Shown here: positions 22,701-29,093 of the stretch, one piece after another
Layout of the letters: each line of letters begins with the position of its first letter
How positions within the stretch are numbered: position 1 is the stretch's first letter
Source: JBDHUJ01 sp039809105
GTDB lineage: Bacteria; Patescibacteriota; Saccharimonadia; Saccharimonadales; UBA4665
Length of the DNA stretch: 42,814 bases
NCBI GenBank assembly: GCA_039809105.1
Contig: JBDHUJ010000011.1
Location: 1-42,814 of the forward strand
Direction of reading: 5' to 3'
Position numbers and translations under genes: made by a program
Notes under the pieces: generated by a model
Database searches by the model: none
What the model was told of the DNA's origin: nothing
The model's input: the letters and a program-made list of their open reading frames with translations, nothing else

Positions 22701-24697
22701 GAAGTATTGTTCCAGTAACTTCCAACAAGACCTTGGCGTGACCGCATCGGCGAATTGTAGTCCAGCGAGACACCGAGACTACCACCGAGTGCCGTGGTGT
22801 CATGGCTACTGACACTAGTTGAGACATTGCCGTTCGTCAGGTCGACGCTAACTGGGCCTACCGTATCGTAGGTCTGGGTCTTATCTTTTCCGCGCCGGGA
22901 ATCTATCTTGAACTTTATGGGGTCTGTTGCCTTGCTGTAGGCGTACGGGTCACGAGTATAGGCGTGGAGGTAGTAGGTCTTTCCGTCTTGGAGTACTCCG
23001 TCAGGGACGGTCCACTGCGTGGTGTTCAGGTCGCCGGAGTTGATAACGGTGCCCGTTTCTCCATCGGTGCCGGTTGCGATACGGAAGTAATACTGCACAG
23101 CATCGCCATCGGCGTCACCGACCGGATTCACCTGGAAGCTTACTTGGGGGTCGGTGAACGTCTGTTCGGGCTGTGGCGTCACGACCGTCGGCGTCGCCGG
23201 TGTCGTACTGTAGGCATATGCCATGTAGGAAATATCCGCGTCAAAGCCTTTCCAGGTGGTCGCCGCATATTCCTCACCCCACAAGGACCAGCACGGGCCC
23301 CAGTCGGCACGGCCAACTTCGAACCGCACCATGGCGGTCGTATCGATACTGTCGCCATAGTTTACAAGACCGGAATTTGCAGGCGCCCCGCCGTCCATGC
23401 CGTTGTAGCCGAAGTAAGACGCGTGTTGCATGATGTAGTAGCGTGGACCGTTGTAACCGACCAGGTACGAGCGGTTGGCTTGCTGCAGATACATAGATGA
23501 GCCTAAGAGCAACTTCCCCGACAAGAAGCTGATATCTCCGGTACAGAACACTGTCCGCCAGTTCTTCCAGCCATTGTCGTACAGCTCACCCGCATTCATG
23601 TAGCAGACACTGCTGCTACAGACATAGCCATCGGACTTATACGCTGTGTAGTTCCAGCTTACGGTGCTGCTGTTCGACCACGTCGGGTCGATGACTATCG
23701 GGAACTGCTCATTGGCCTGCTTTTTCAGCCATGATTTGTTTAGCGATATGTGCAGCACACCGTTCTTGAAGTCTTGTGAAACGACTTTCTCGCTTGTCGG
23801 ACCTGCCTTTTGCAACGTAACGCTCAGTTCGGACAGCGTCTGCTTGGTGCCATCGATACTGAACCCGCCATTTGCATTCTTCTGTAGCGAAGCACCCTTG
23901 ATGTCGTAGGAGAAGTCGGTAGCAGCCGCGTTGCTCTTGAGGTGTATTTCTTCTTTTAGCATCTCGTTTTTGACCATGTAGACGACATCTACTCCGCGCC
24001 ACAGGTCTTTGTAGGTTACCGTTTTTATGCCCTGGCTATTCTCTTGGACAATAGGCGTCACACCGGCTTTCGCACCTTTCGGTGAAAACTGCACGTTCTT
24101 TCCGCTTGCCTGCACTCGTACCATGCCGATGGGGTCGTCGCTTGCGGCGAATTTAGCCTGCCAGTCGTTCGCTTTGACTTTGTAGGTGTGCAATGTCTGC
24201 GTCTTGCCCTTGACCCAGGCGATGCCCTTGCCGAGCAGATTGGTGCTTTCGGCCGCATTCGCGTCCTCTACAAGGCTGGTGTCTATCTGCTTCCAGTGGC
24301 CATCGGTCTTAAAATGAACCGGCCCCATGTAGTTGCGGACTTCCATCTTGCCGTTGCCCAGGTCGAACGTTTTGGTATTGGCGGTGCGCTTAGTGACGAT
24401 TTCTTCGTGCTTGGATTGCTGCTTTTTGCCTGGCCCGCTGTCCTGGTCGCCGGCGAGTGCCGTATCGTGCGTTTCACCGTATATGCTCGGAGTCGCGTCT
24501 GCCGCCGGTTTGATGTTCGATTTTGTAGTGTCCAGCGTGCCCGGGTACTTGGCATCTTCTGGCCTCGAAAGTGCATACACCGAAATCGGCGGGAGGCTTA
24601 TGCTTATGATAAAGCTAAAGCAAAAGAATAGCGCGATGAGCTGTGCTCCGTGTATCCTCCGGTGAATAGAATTGAAAAAGTCAGATAGAAACCGCAT
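16733..24697 (-). CDS. Giant secreted Rhs/YD-repeat protein with PA14-like and lectin domains and a C-terminal toxin tip
   Basis: Length is 2654 aa. A Sec signal peptide occupies residues 1-43 (hydrophobic about 18-42). Residues 100-340 resemble the N-terminal region of secreted RHS proteins and end in FPIVIDPTW. A fibronectin-like segment is near 500-600. PA14-like domains lie at about 653-780, 803-930 and 1568-1700. A DUF5648-like duplicated segment is at 1210-1325 (YRCTLPGDHFVSHTANCEG). A bulb-type lectin domain at 1455-1560 has three QxDGNxVxY-type motifs (1482, 1512, 1542). YD repeats run from about 1830 to 2440, followed by the RHS core end, RVYLPALGRFASVDA and DPVNEFDLDGN (to 2489). 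The variable tip (2490-2654) has a glycine/alanine-rich hydrophobic stretch (2498-2532) and a basic end. That end includes GKTHFEKSIKKSIPTPHKFY, a likely nuclease-type toxin of unrecognised class. SD AGGAGG lies 6 nt before the ATG. Confidence 0.92.
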   Translation of the reverse strand: MRFLSDFFNSIHRRIHGAQLIALFFCFSFIISISLPPISVYALSRPEDAKYPGTLDTTKSNIKPAADATPSIYGETHDTALAGDQDSGPGKKQQSKHEEIVTKRTANTKTFDLGNGKMEVRNYMGPVHFKTDGHWKQIDTSLVEDANAAESTNLLGKGIAWVKGKTQTLHTYKVKANDWQAKFAASDDPIGMVRVQASGKNVQFSPKGAKAGVTPIVQENSQGIKTVTYKDLWRGVDVVYMVKNEMLKEEIHLKSNAAATDFSYDIKGASLQKNANGGFSIDGTKQTLSELSVTLQKAGPTSEKVVSQDFKNGVLHISLNKSWLKKQANEQFPIVIDPTWSNSSTVSWNYTAYKSDGYVCSSSVCYMNAGELYDNGWKNWRTVFCTGDISFLSGKLLLGSSMYLQQANRSYLVGYNGPRYYIMQHASYFGYNGMDGGAPANSGLVNYGDSIDTTAMVRFEVGRADWGPCWSLWGEEYAATTWKGFDADISYMAYAYSTTPATPTVVTPQPEQTFTDPQVSFQVNPVGDADGDAVQYYFRIATGTDGETGTVINSGDLNTTQWTVPDGVLQDGKTYYLHAYTRDPYAYSKATDPIKFKIDSRRGKDKTQTYDTVGPVSVDLTNGNVSTSVSSHDTTALGGSLGVSLDYNSPMRSRQGLVGSYWNNTSQSGSPVVTRVDKNVNFNWVLGSPSADVVSTDNFSARWTGYFVAPKAGTYYFGGSNDDGLNITVNNQLLYAQGCYSGICYDTTKSVTLSAGQVVPIQLDYTEWTGNAYALLYVKGAVAEQVVPQEWLQTGARSVAQPHGLTGSYYANNAGYYLDGANKSLIVRRVDSVLNFNWGTAGPVPNTNADFMTRWSGYITLADGDYTFGTNADDGSKITIGNTKVVDNYTNGCCAEKYGSTVHFNAGTYPIQIDYYDVGGPATLSVLVKVNGGAGQIIPTEWLSPSAQVLPSGWQLGVDPDGDLSYDHLSANESTVTLSDSTGDTHVYSWTGSGYRPPVNEDGQLTKNADGTYTLIDTDGRTYVFNADGTLASVTDPTDDRKPAALKYTYEGTPAHITQITDGVDGGRYAKIYYSADGKDKCAATPDSSYLDPGSGLLTGYICAVQTNDGRTTSFFYAKNGDSVQLALVVKPGNERTSYQYDTNGMITGVRDSLAEDAIAQSVRAKDDTTITKVSYDVLGRATGVTAPAATATAPQQQQTYEYVPYAAPLVRYINPSIGDRFVTTGSAPAGYVPEPHISASLLLEQASGTYALYSCRVNSDQFISTDANCEGQYVIGLIGYVYGAAQPDGLTVPIYRCTLPGDHFVSHTANCEGYTTESLLGYAISGTGMLGSSRSHVVGDSEPNGFTRRVDYDATFRTTRDTDVTGKQTSQQWDTIKDLLYSTTDATGLKSTTLYDSEDRPTDSYGPAPAAWFGTDRKPLAAYDSQVPHTTTGYDEGITGPAVSYMNVSLPTSSYILANNQTLYPGQSLVSADGQFRLTHQTDGNVVLYGPEGQRWSTNTANKATTALIMQTDGNLVLYNGGTPVWYSNTGGGPSSYLNLQNDGNLVIYNSAGAQWSTGTPGATPITTSRASLSGAPLLHATNIGGPAGQVSNNFGATSPVPGKTTNWGMRLTGKLVLPATGNWGIRIWSDNGVRMSIDDTVVIDDWKDGGERNHPTYTYNNVTANTPHRVSIDYYHLSGNANFAIYMTAPGQAETQNVAQYFVPDYSLETSQTVYGAPTTGGATATVQNKTNYGATPELGLVQSASTDATNLNLTATSTYEAPGTAYLRQTSSSLPGGATTNYTYYGATDVITNPCNSAQSFRQGGMLKLKAEPDPDGAGTQTSRTVETVYDDAGKVVATRYNTDAWTCTTYDSRERVLTTTVPAYNGAPARTVTNNYSVGGNPLVTSSADASGTITIETDLLGRNVKYTDAKGNITTSTYDAKGHLSQRVSVLGTEDFVYDGVDRLTDQKLDGTVYAHINYDTYSRIDSVTYPAAGQQKLTYTRDTLGRLNGATYNGSIAPKGSSNLQVLTKGAATASVSSAAGGSYVDTLHSATTFTLTGLNAAYDATKATQFGLNLDAGTKSGVATQLRVSYDFTGDGTWDRTETYKPMALNATAGYEKYTDAAGVSSTTGQFANLVNGKVKVEAWNTAGSAAATIATPSAATDPLAALVTLPYIDASQGNPNTTIAADQVVRATTGDVVSGTELGQAKSYSYDTAGRLVAATVAGTSYTYGYGTADSSCSTLAGNNVNAGKDSNRTSQTVNGVATTFCYDQADRIIGSGNTLYKSPTYDSHGNMTQIGSGTVTKLTYDASDRNLTITEGTKKTTYTRDVQGRLLTRQVVNGTTTTNGYAYTASGDTPDALLTSTGAVSEKYLSLPGNVLLTIRPSQTGNAGKVYSLPNIHGDVFATTDASGTLTGTFQTGPFGETITGQTTPNNTAANGTMNYVGSNEKLTEAAFTLTPVQMGARVYLPALGRFASVDAVQGGTANTYVYALDPVNEFDLDGNAINWRKVGSVTATIGGIAAAVACGASVVCGIAAGAVAAGAVYAAQNAGTKNFSAGGLAFSMTAGGVLGRIGAGGNSAGLAGAGKWVAKSLNGGKSRVEIASKAGKWSYDLVGKTHFEKSIKKSIPTPHKFYQPVESRALKGYGNKTVTTRMNWRDMYRVYRHLRR

Positions 24698-24742
24698 ACT
24701 CCGCCTCCTGTCGTAACCCTACACACCTTGTTCAGAAGCTCA

Positions 24743-24771
24743 TAGTAAACTAAGCGAGGCAGTACGTGCAA
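24743..24771 (-). promoter_or_regulatory. Possible promoter of the Rhs gene
   Basis: On the minus strand, TTGCAC (24766-24771), 17 bp, TTACTA (24743-24748). A small palindrome (GTGAC-CAAA-GTCAC) lies about 30 bp further upstream. The -10 box is weak, so this is tentative. Confidence 0.35.
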
Positions 24772-24875
24772 ATGTATTTTAAGATTTGCTGAAGATTCGT
24801 GACCAAAGTCACATTCAAAAGGTTATGTAGGCACCTTGAGCCGAACTATCTCCAGTGACTCAACCGGATTCGATG

Positions 24876-26162
24876 CTACTTAGTAGCGTACCCGACGAGA
24901 CGTTCGATGGTCTTTTCGGTCAGGATACGGCTGGCGATGTCGCGGCGGTTTTCGGGTTTGGCCAGTTCGGCCTGCATCTGTTTGTCGGAAGCGTACTGCT
25001 GCTTCAGGCCGTCAATCCGTTCGTCGAGTTCTTTTTCGGTAACGGTTATGTCTTCTGCCTCGGCGACTTCGCCTAGTACCAAACCGGTTTTCACGCGAGC
25101 CGTAGCCTGCTCACGCTGGCCTTCGCGGTGTTCTTTTTCGGTCTTGCCTTCGGCATCGAGATGTTCCTGCCAGGTCTGGCCGCGGTAAACCAGGTTGCGC
25201 TTTTCTTCCGCCTCCATGCGGTCCATCTCTTCCTCTATGAGCGAGTTCGGAATGGCTGCCTTGGCCTTTTCGGCAACCTGCGCCAACACTTCGTTTTCGA
25301 GTTCGCGCTGGGCTTGGTTGTCCTTTTCAGCTGCCAGTTGTTTTTCGATATCAGCCTTCAGTTCGGCGACCGTCTTGAACGGACCGACTTTGGCAGCGAA
25401 GGCGTCATCCAGCTTCGGCGCGACTACTTCACGTACCGCCTTGACAGTAATAGCGAAGTTGACCTTCTTGCCGGCCAGGTCTTTGTTGCCATAATCCTTC
25501 GGGAACGTAATGTCGAAGTCTTTCTTGGCATCTTTCTTCAGCCCGATGAGCTCCGGTTCGAAGCCGGGGATAAAGGTATTGCTGCCGATGACGAGCGGGT
25601 AGTCGGTAGCAGTACCGCCATCGAACGGTTTCTTGGTCTTGGGGTCGGTTCCGGTGAAGTCGATGACAATTTCGTCACCGTCCTTCGCTGCACGGCTGAC
25701 ATCTTTCTTCTCGGCGTCACGGCGCAGCAGGTCGTCGAGCACAGACTGAATGTCGTCCTTAGTCACTTTGACGATTTGCTTCGCTACCTTGACTTTTTTG
25801 TAGTCGCCGAGCTGTATATCGCCGACGGCCTCGACCGTGGCTTTGATTTCCAGCGTCGTGAACGGCACGAATTTCACGATGGCGACTTCGGGACTCTGCA
25901 CCGGCCGGACCTTTTCGTCGGTTATAGCCTTCACATACAGTTCGTTCACGGCTGCGTCGAGGAAGCGGGTCTGCAGCGTTGCCTGGTCGACGTTCTTCTC
26001 TATAAGCGCCTTTGGGGCGTGACCTTTGCGGAAGCCAGCCAGATTCACGTCTTTGGCGAGTTCGGCGAGCACGCGGTCTTTCACGCTTGCGAGCAGTGCT
26101 TCGTCACCAGCGATGACAAGTTCGAGTTTGGTATCTGAGAGTTTCTTGAGCGTTGTTTGCAT
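24876..26162 (-). CDS. tig: Trigger factor
   Basis: Ribosome-associated chaperone with peptidyl-prolyl isomerase activity that meets nascent chains at the tunnel exit. It has 428 aa from the ATG at 26162. The ribosome-binding signature GFRKGHAP is at 43-50, near the usual position. The FKBP-type PPIase domain spans about 158-245 (GDEIVIDFTG, FIPGFEPELIGLKKDAKKDFDITFP). The long helical C-terminal arms follow and end VGYATK. A GTG two codons upstream (26168) would add two residues. The ATG is preferred because a TGTTATAGT extended -10 lies 8 nt before it, implying a nearly leaderless mRNA with no SD. An 18-bp palindrome lies directly upstream of the -10. The Rhs gene is the next gene downstream, 178 bp away. 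Confidence 0.95.
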   Translation of the reverse strand: MQTTLKKLSDTKLELVIAGDEALLASVKDRVLAELAKDVNLAGFRKGHAPKALIEKNVDQATLQTRFLDAAVNELYVKAITDEKVRPVQSPEVAIVKFVPFTTLEIKATVEAVGDIQLGDYKKVKVAKQIVKVTKDDIQSVLDDLLRRDAEKKDVSRAAKDGDEIVIDFTGTDPKTKKPFDGGTATDYPLVIGSNTFIPGFEPELIGLKKDAKKDFDITFPKDYGNKDLAGKKVNFAITVKAVREVVAPKLDDAFAAKVGPFKTVAELKADIEKQLAAEKDNQAQRELENEVLAQVAEKAKAAIPNSLIEEEMDRMEAEEKRNLVYRGQTWQEHLDAEGKTEKEHREGQREQATARVKTGLVLGEVAEAEDITVTEKELDERIDGLKQQYASDKQMQAELAKPENRRDIASRILTEKTIERLVGYATK

Positions 26163-26170
26163 AGCCACTT

Positions 26171-26200
26171 ACTATAACAGATGTGGCACCTAAGTGCCAC
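26171..26200 (-). promoter_or_regulatory. tig promoter with overlapping palindrome
   Basis: TATAGT (26171-26176), with a TG extension, sits 8 nt before the tig ATG. GTGGCACCTAAGTGCCAC (26183-26200), a 7-4-7 perfect dyad, occupies the spacer/-35 region, where no TTGACA-like box is seen. It could be an operator; no regulator is identified. Confidence 0.6.
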
Positions 26201-26245
26201 CCTTGTCACTCGACGCCTGTTACCGCCACCGACCAAAACCGCCAT

Positions 26246-26390
26246 GGCTCGCGCCCAGCGAGCCCTCCCCCAACGTTGGTCTGCAGTCCGGAAGGGTAGC
26301 CCGGCTAGCTCCAAGCGAAGCGTCAGGAGCTACCGAGCGTAGGGAAACCCTTCAGGGTTTCCCTGTCAGACCATAAGACGCCTACGTTGG
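26246..26390. other. Structured intergenic region between hisS and tig
   Basis: This is the only notable content of the 537-bp gap 26163-26699. A 7-bp hairpin (26246-26264) is followed by a long-range pairing of 26277-26283 (TGGTCTG) with 26367-26373. The palindrome CCAACGTTGG at 26270-26279 can also pair with ACGTTGG at 26384-26390. Enclosed are a 7-bp stem (26306-26312 with 26326-26332) and a perfect 10-bp stem-loop (26341-26364, arms AGGGAAACCC). Together they form a branched fold. No known RNA family could be matched with confidence. Beyond 26400 I see only the half repeat at 26628-26654. Confidence 0.4.
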
Positions 26391-26627
26391 AAGTCACCAC
26401 CGATTCCGAACCGTACTAGAGACCTCTCACCCATCCCCGTGCACAGGTATCCAGCCAACGCTCAGACCAAAACCGTCCGGGCGTACTTAAGGCTCGTCAG
26501 GCCAGCTTCTGCTGACATGACAAACACCAGGAACAAGGGAAGATTTCTCCACTACGGTCGAGATACCGGTGGGCGAATAACGTGCCGTGATAGCTCAACC
26601 GAAGTGAGACTGTGGAAGCACGAGACC

Positions 26628-26654
26628 TGGATTCCCAATCAAGTTGGGAATGAC
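26628..26654. repeat. Half copy of the dispersed palindromic repeat
   Basis: A hairpin TGGATTCCCAA-TCA-AGTTGGGAATGA, the same layout as the right half of the repeat at 6789-6867 (GAT...AATCAAGTT...GATGACA). It lies 46 bp beyond the hisS stop. Confidence 0.6.
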
Positions 26655-26699
26655 GGACGCAGGGGAGGCATGACGGTGACGGTGAACTGTAGCTCAGAT

Positions 26700-28052
26700 T
26701 TACACGTCTTCGAGGTCGTCGTCGGGGTCTTTGCGGGTTTCGTGCACGCGACGGTAATCCTTTATGAGTGAGACTATGCGCTGCAGGCTGTGCGAATCTT
26801 CTTCGCCAGACATCAGATTCTTAACCTTGAACTGGCCGCTAGCAAGTTCGGCTTCACCGATGAAGACAGCGTAGTGTATGCCCTTTTTGGTCGCAGTCTT
26901 GAGTTGCTTGCCAATATCGCGGTTACCCGGGTCAACAGCTAGGTTCAGTCCCATACCACGCAGCTCCTGGAGGACGTGCTGGGATTTTTCGTACGTGCCT
27001 TCGCCTATCAGGACCACGTACGCATCAGTTTCAGGACGAAGGTCCGGCAGCAGGTCGTGGCTTTCCAGGAAGTTCTGCAGTGTTACGTCACCCATGCCGA
27101 AACCGACGGTCGCGACTGGCTCGACGCCGAAGAGCCCAACCAGGCCGTCGTAACGGCCACCACCGAACATGCTGCGATTGTTTTCTGGGTCAGTGTCGAA
27201 CACCTCAAAGACGATGTCGGTGTAGTAGTCGAAGCCGCGCATCAGTGTTATGTCGAATTTCACATTGGTAACCCGTGAATCTTGCAGCATGCCGCTGAGC
27301 AGCTTCAGTTTGAGTACCGATTCATGTCGTTCGAGGCCGCCGGGCAGGTCCTCGAGCCGCTGGGCCCGTAGCAGCCGCTGCAAACCGGCGAGCACACCCT
27401 GTTCACGCTGCGTCGGGGTCAAGATGGCATCGGCCTGCGCAAGGAAGCTGCTGTGCTCCATTTTGTGCATACGGTCGACCAGGCGAATGAGCATTTCACG
27501 TTGCGTATCACCCAGCCCGAGATATTCACCGAACAGATGGTTCGTCAGCTTGCGGCTGCCGAGACGAATGGTGTACATATCTGCCCGTGCACCATAGCTC
27601 TTCAGAATCTGGTCGGCAATGGTTATGATTTCGTGTTCTGCTTCTATTCCTTCGACGCCGAAAATATCGACGTTGAGCTGTCAGTGCTCACGCAGACGTC
27701 CTCGCTGCGGGCGCTCGTAGCGCCAAAGATTCGGTATGCTATACCACCGTACTGGATATGGTAGCTCCTGGCGTTTGGCGGCTACCATGCGGCTGACGGT
27801 GGGCGTCATTTCTGGACGTATGACGACTTTGCGACCGCCACGGTCTTCGAACGCATAGGTCTGTTCATCAACGATTTCTTCGCTAGATTTCGCCAAGTAC
27901 AGTTCGAGCGACTCAAGAATCGGGGCGTCGTACTCTTCGTAGCCGAAACGTTCGGTAACCTCGCGCATTTTGCTAAACAGGTATTTCTGGGCGCGCTTGT
28001 CTTCGGGGTAGAAATCCCGCGCGCCTTTGTAGGGTTGTGTACTTAAACTCAT
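26700..28052 (-). CDS. hisS: Histidyl-tRNA synthetase with one in-frame UGA
   Basis: Class II synthetase charging tRNA-His. The complete frame would be 450 aa. Codon 124 is TGA (27681-27683), within motif 2: RYERPQRGRLREH-[UGA]-QLNVDIFGVEG. Trp, Tyr or His is usual at this site in relatives, and TGA is one transition from TGG. The frame is otherwise intact on both sides. The N-terminal motif 1 region lies before the stop. After it come the HisRS-specific LMRGFDYYTDIVFEVF, motif 3 GGGRYDGLVG...GFGMG, and a full anticodon-binding domain (DAYVVLIGEG to the end). The anticodon domain rules out HisZ. UGA followed by C is a leaky context. The start has SD AAGGAG and overlaps the upstream HisG-like gene (ATGA). 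It could be readthrough, a recent nonsense mutation or a sequence error; an essential gene should not be null. Confidence 0.88.
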
Positions 28053-28670
28053 ATTCGCTCCTTATTATACAACAGCGCGCCGGTACTATCGTCTTGTCGC
28101 AGCCAGAGACCGCCTAATTGCAGTTTTTCGGTTGCTGCGACTACCTGCAGTTCGTTGTCGTCCAAACTTTTTCCAGATTCGCGGATGTCAAAAATCGCTT
28201 CCGCGATTCCGAGCTTCCAAGCCGATTCGACCTTACCAGGCATATACTCTTCGAAATACGCGTTGATACCGGTCTCGGCCAGGAATTTAAGCAACGCATT
28301 CGGGTAGCTCGTCGCAACGCCTACCGGCACCTCGAAGGTGGGCGGCCTCGTGTTCGAGACCGCCAGAACCTGGTTACAGTTCATCGTCGCGACTGGTTCA
28401 AATATGAAGTTATCGGAGCCTTCCAGTTCGACATACTGGTCTTCGCCATAGAGCGCAAACTGCACGATACCACGACTAAGTGCCCGCGGTATATAGCTGT
28501 TTGGGCTAATGCCGAAAGTACGACCATTTGCTTCACCAGTGAAGACGCCTCCCCGTTATAGTAGGGGTAACGACGCCGACTGATTCGAGCCATTCAAACG
28601 ATAGCTCCATGTTTCGCTCCGTCACCAATATAGTCTGGGCGTTACGTGCTTGGGTTATTGCTTCTTTCAT
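28049..28670 (-). pseudogene. HisG-like (ATP phosphoribosyltransferase family) gene, frameshifted
   Basis: The start ATG at 28670 has AAGGA upstream, and the first 40 codons run MKEAITQARNAQTILVTERN...VTPTITG. The frame then shifts by +1 at a short homopolymer (CCCC, plus 28551-28554). It continues GGVFTGEANGRTFGISPN...RALSRGIVQFALYGEDQYVE to the TGA at 28049-28051. The span of 622 nt is 3n+1, consistent with one extra base. The C-terminal part matches the HisG fold: VGVATSYPNALLKFLAE parallels the IATSYP segment, and AEAIFDIRESGKSLDDN the PRPP-binding loop. No other histidine-biosynthesis gene is nearby. The stop overlaps the hisS start. HisG is normally the first enzyme of histidine synthesis; here it may be a relic or a HisRS-linked paralogue. 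A sequencing indel is possible. Confidence 0.7.
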
Positions 28671-28706
28671 AGTGGTATTCCTTGTGTAAAATGATTGTGT
28701 AAGCAA

Positions 28707-28729
28707 AACGCCGGAGGTTGTCCGGCGTT
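28707..28729 (-). terminator. Rho-independent terminator between the coiled-coil gene and the HisG-like gene
   Basis: A perfect 9-bp stem AACGCCGGA / TCCGGCGTT with a 5-nt loop, followed on the minus strand by TTTTGCTT. It ends transcription from 28835-29068 and upstream genes. Confidence 0.7.
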
Positions 28730-28834
28730 CATTGTTTTAAGACAAGAGTAAGCTAACCGACAAGCTCCGGCGATACGTGTGAATGATGGTTAGTTCTTAC
28801 AAACATAATTACATTATACCACTTCTGTCAAATT

Positions 28835-29068
28835 TTACGAGTTTTCGACTTGGGTCAGGCGGCGGTCGAGGTCACGCTGCCCTTTGCTCAAATCCGTTAC
28901 GGCAGCCTTGATTACCTTGATGTCCTGTTTTACCTCGTTACATTCATCACGCGTTGGCAATGTATCGACCTTTTGCTTTATGTCGCCCACGGCTTCAAGC
29001 ACCGCTTTGTTCTGGTCGCGGATTTCTTCGAGGAGCACACTTACGTAGCTAGTATCGTCAGTACTCAT
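28835..29068 (-). CDS. Small coiled-coil protein, 77 aa (family of three in this window)
   Basis: Unknown function. The whole protein is predicted helical, with heptad-like spacing (LLEEIRDQNKAVLEAVGDIKQKV...VKQDIKVIKAAVTDLSKGQRDLDRRLTQVENS). Size and layout match the proteins at 30213-30446 (77 aa) and 34317-34553 (78 aa): an acidic N terminus, a break near LPTRDE/VPKRSE, then a second coiled segment ending in L-x-x-x-E/L. The ATG at 29068 has no SD, but TATACT lies 6 nt upstream, indicating a leaderless mRNA. It follows the SPFH gene by 25 bp. Oligomerising adaptor or scaffold roles are guesses. Confidence 0.65.
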   Translation of the reverse strand: MSTDDTSYVSVLLEEIRDQNKAVLEAVGDIKQKVDTLPTRDECNEVKQDIKVIKAAVTDLSKGQRDLDRRLTQVENS

Positions 29069-29074
29069 GGGTTT

Positions 29075-29080
29075 AGTATA
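29075..29080 (-). promoter_or_regulatory. -10 box of a leaderless promoter for the 77-aa coiled-coil gene
   Basis: TATACT on the minus strand ends 6 nt before the ATG at 29068. There is no SD between them. Confidence 0.55.
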
Positions 29081-29093
29081 CCCCCTCTCCTGT

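Noticed and set aside
26283..26300. Possible SRP RNA core (CAGTCCGGAAGGGTAGC)
   Set aside because: The GGAA tetraloop fits, but the strictly conserved AGCAG side of the internal loop reads GTAGC and the surrounding helix does not extend. Kept only as part of an unidentified structured region.
26700..28052. Genome-wide UGA reassignment to explain the hisS stop
   Set aside because: UGA ends the GNAT, HisG-like and 41952-42728 genes, and Trp is encoded by TGG throughout the large ORFs, so a recoded genome is not supported.
26700..28052. HisZ (regulatory subunit of ATP phosphoribosyltransferase) instead of HisRS
   Set aside because: The HisRS-specific RGFDYYT motif and a full C-terminal anticodon-binding domain are present; HisZ lacks the latter.
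28381..28593. Separate 70-aa gene overlapping the HisG-like gene
   Set aside because: It is the third reading frame across the frameshift site; restoring one base gives a continuous HisG-like protein instead.
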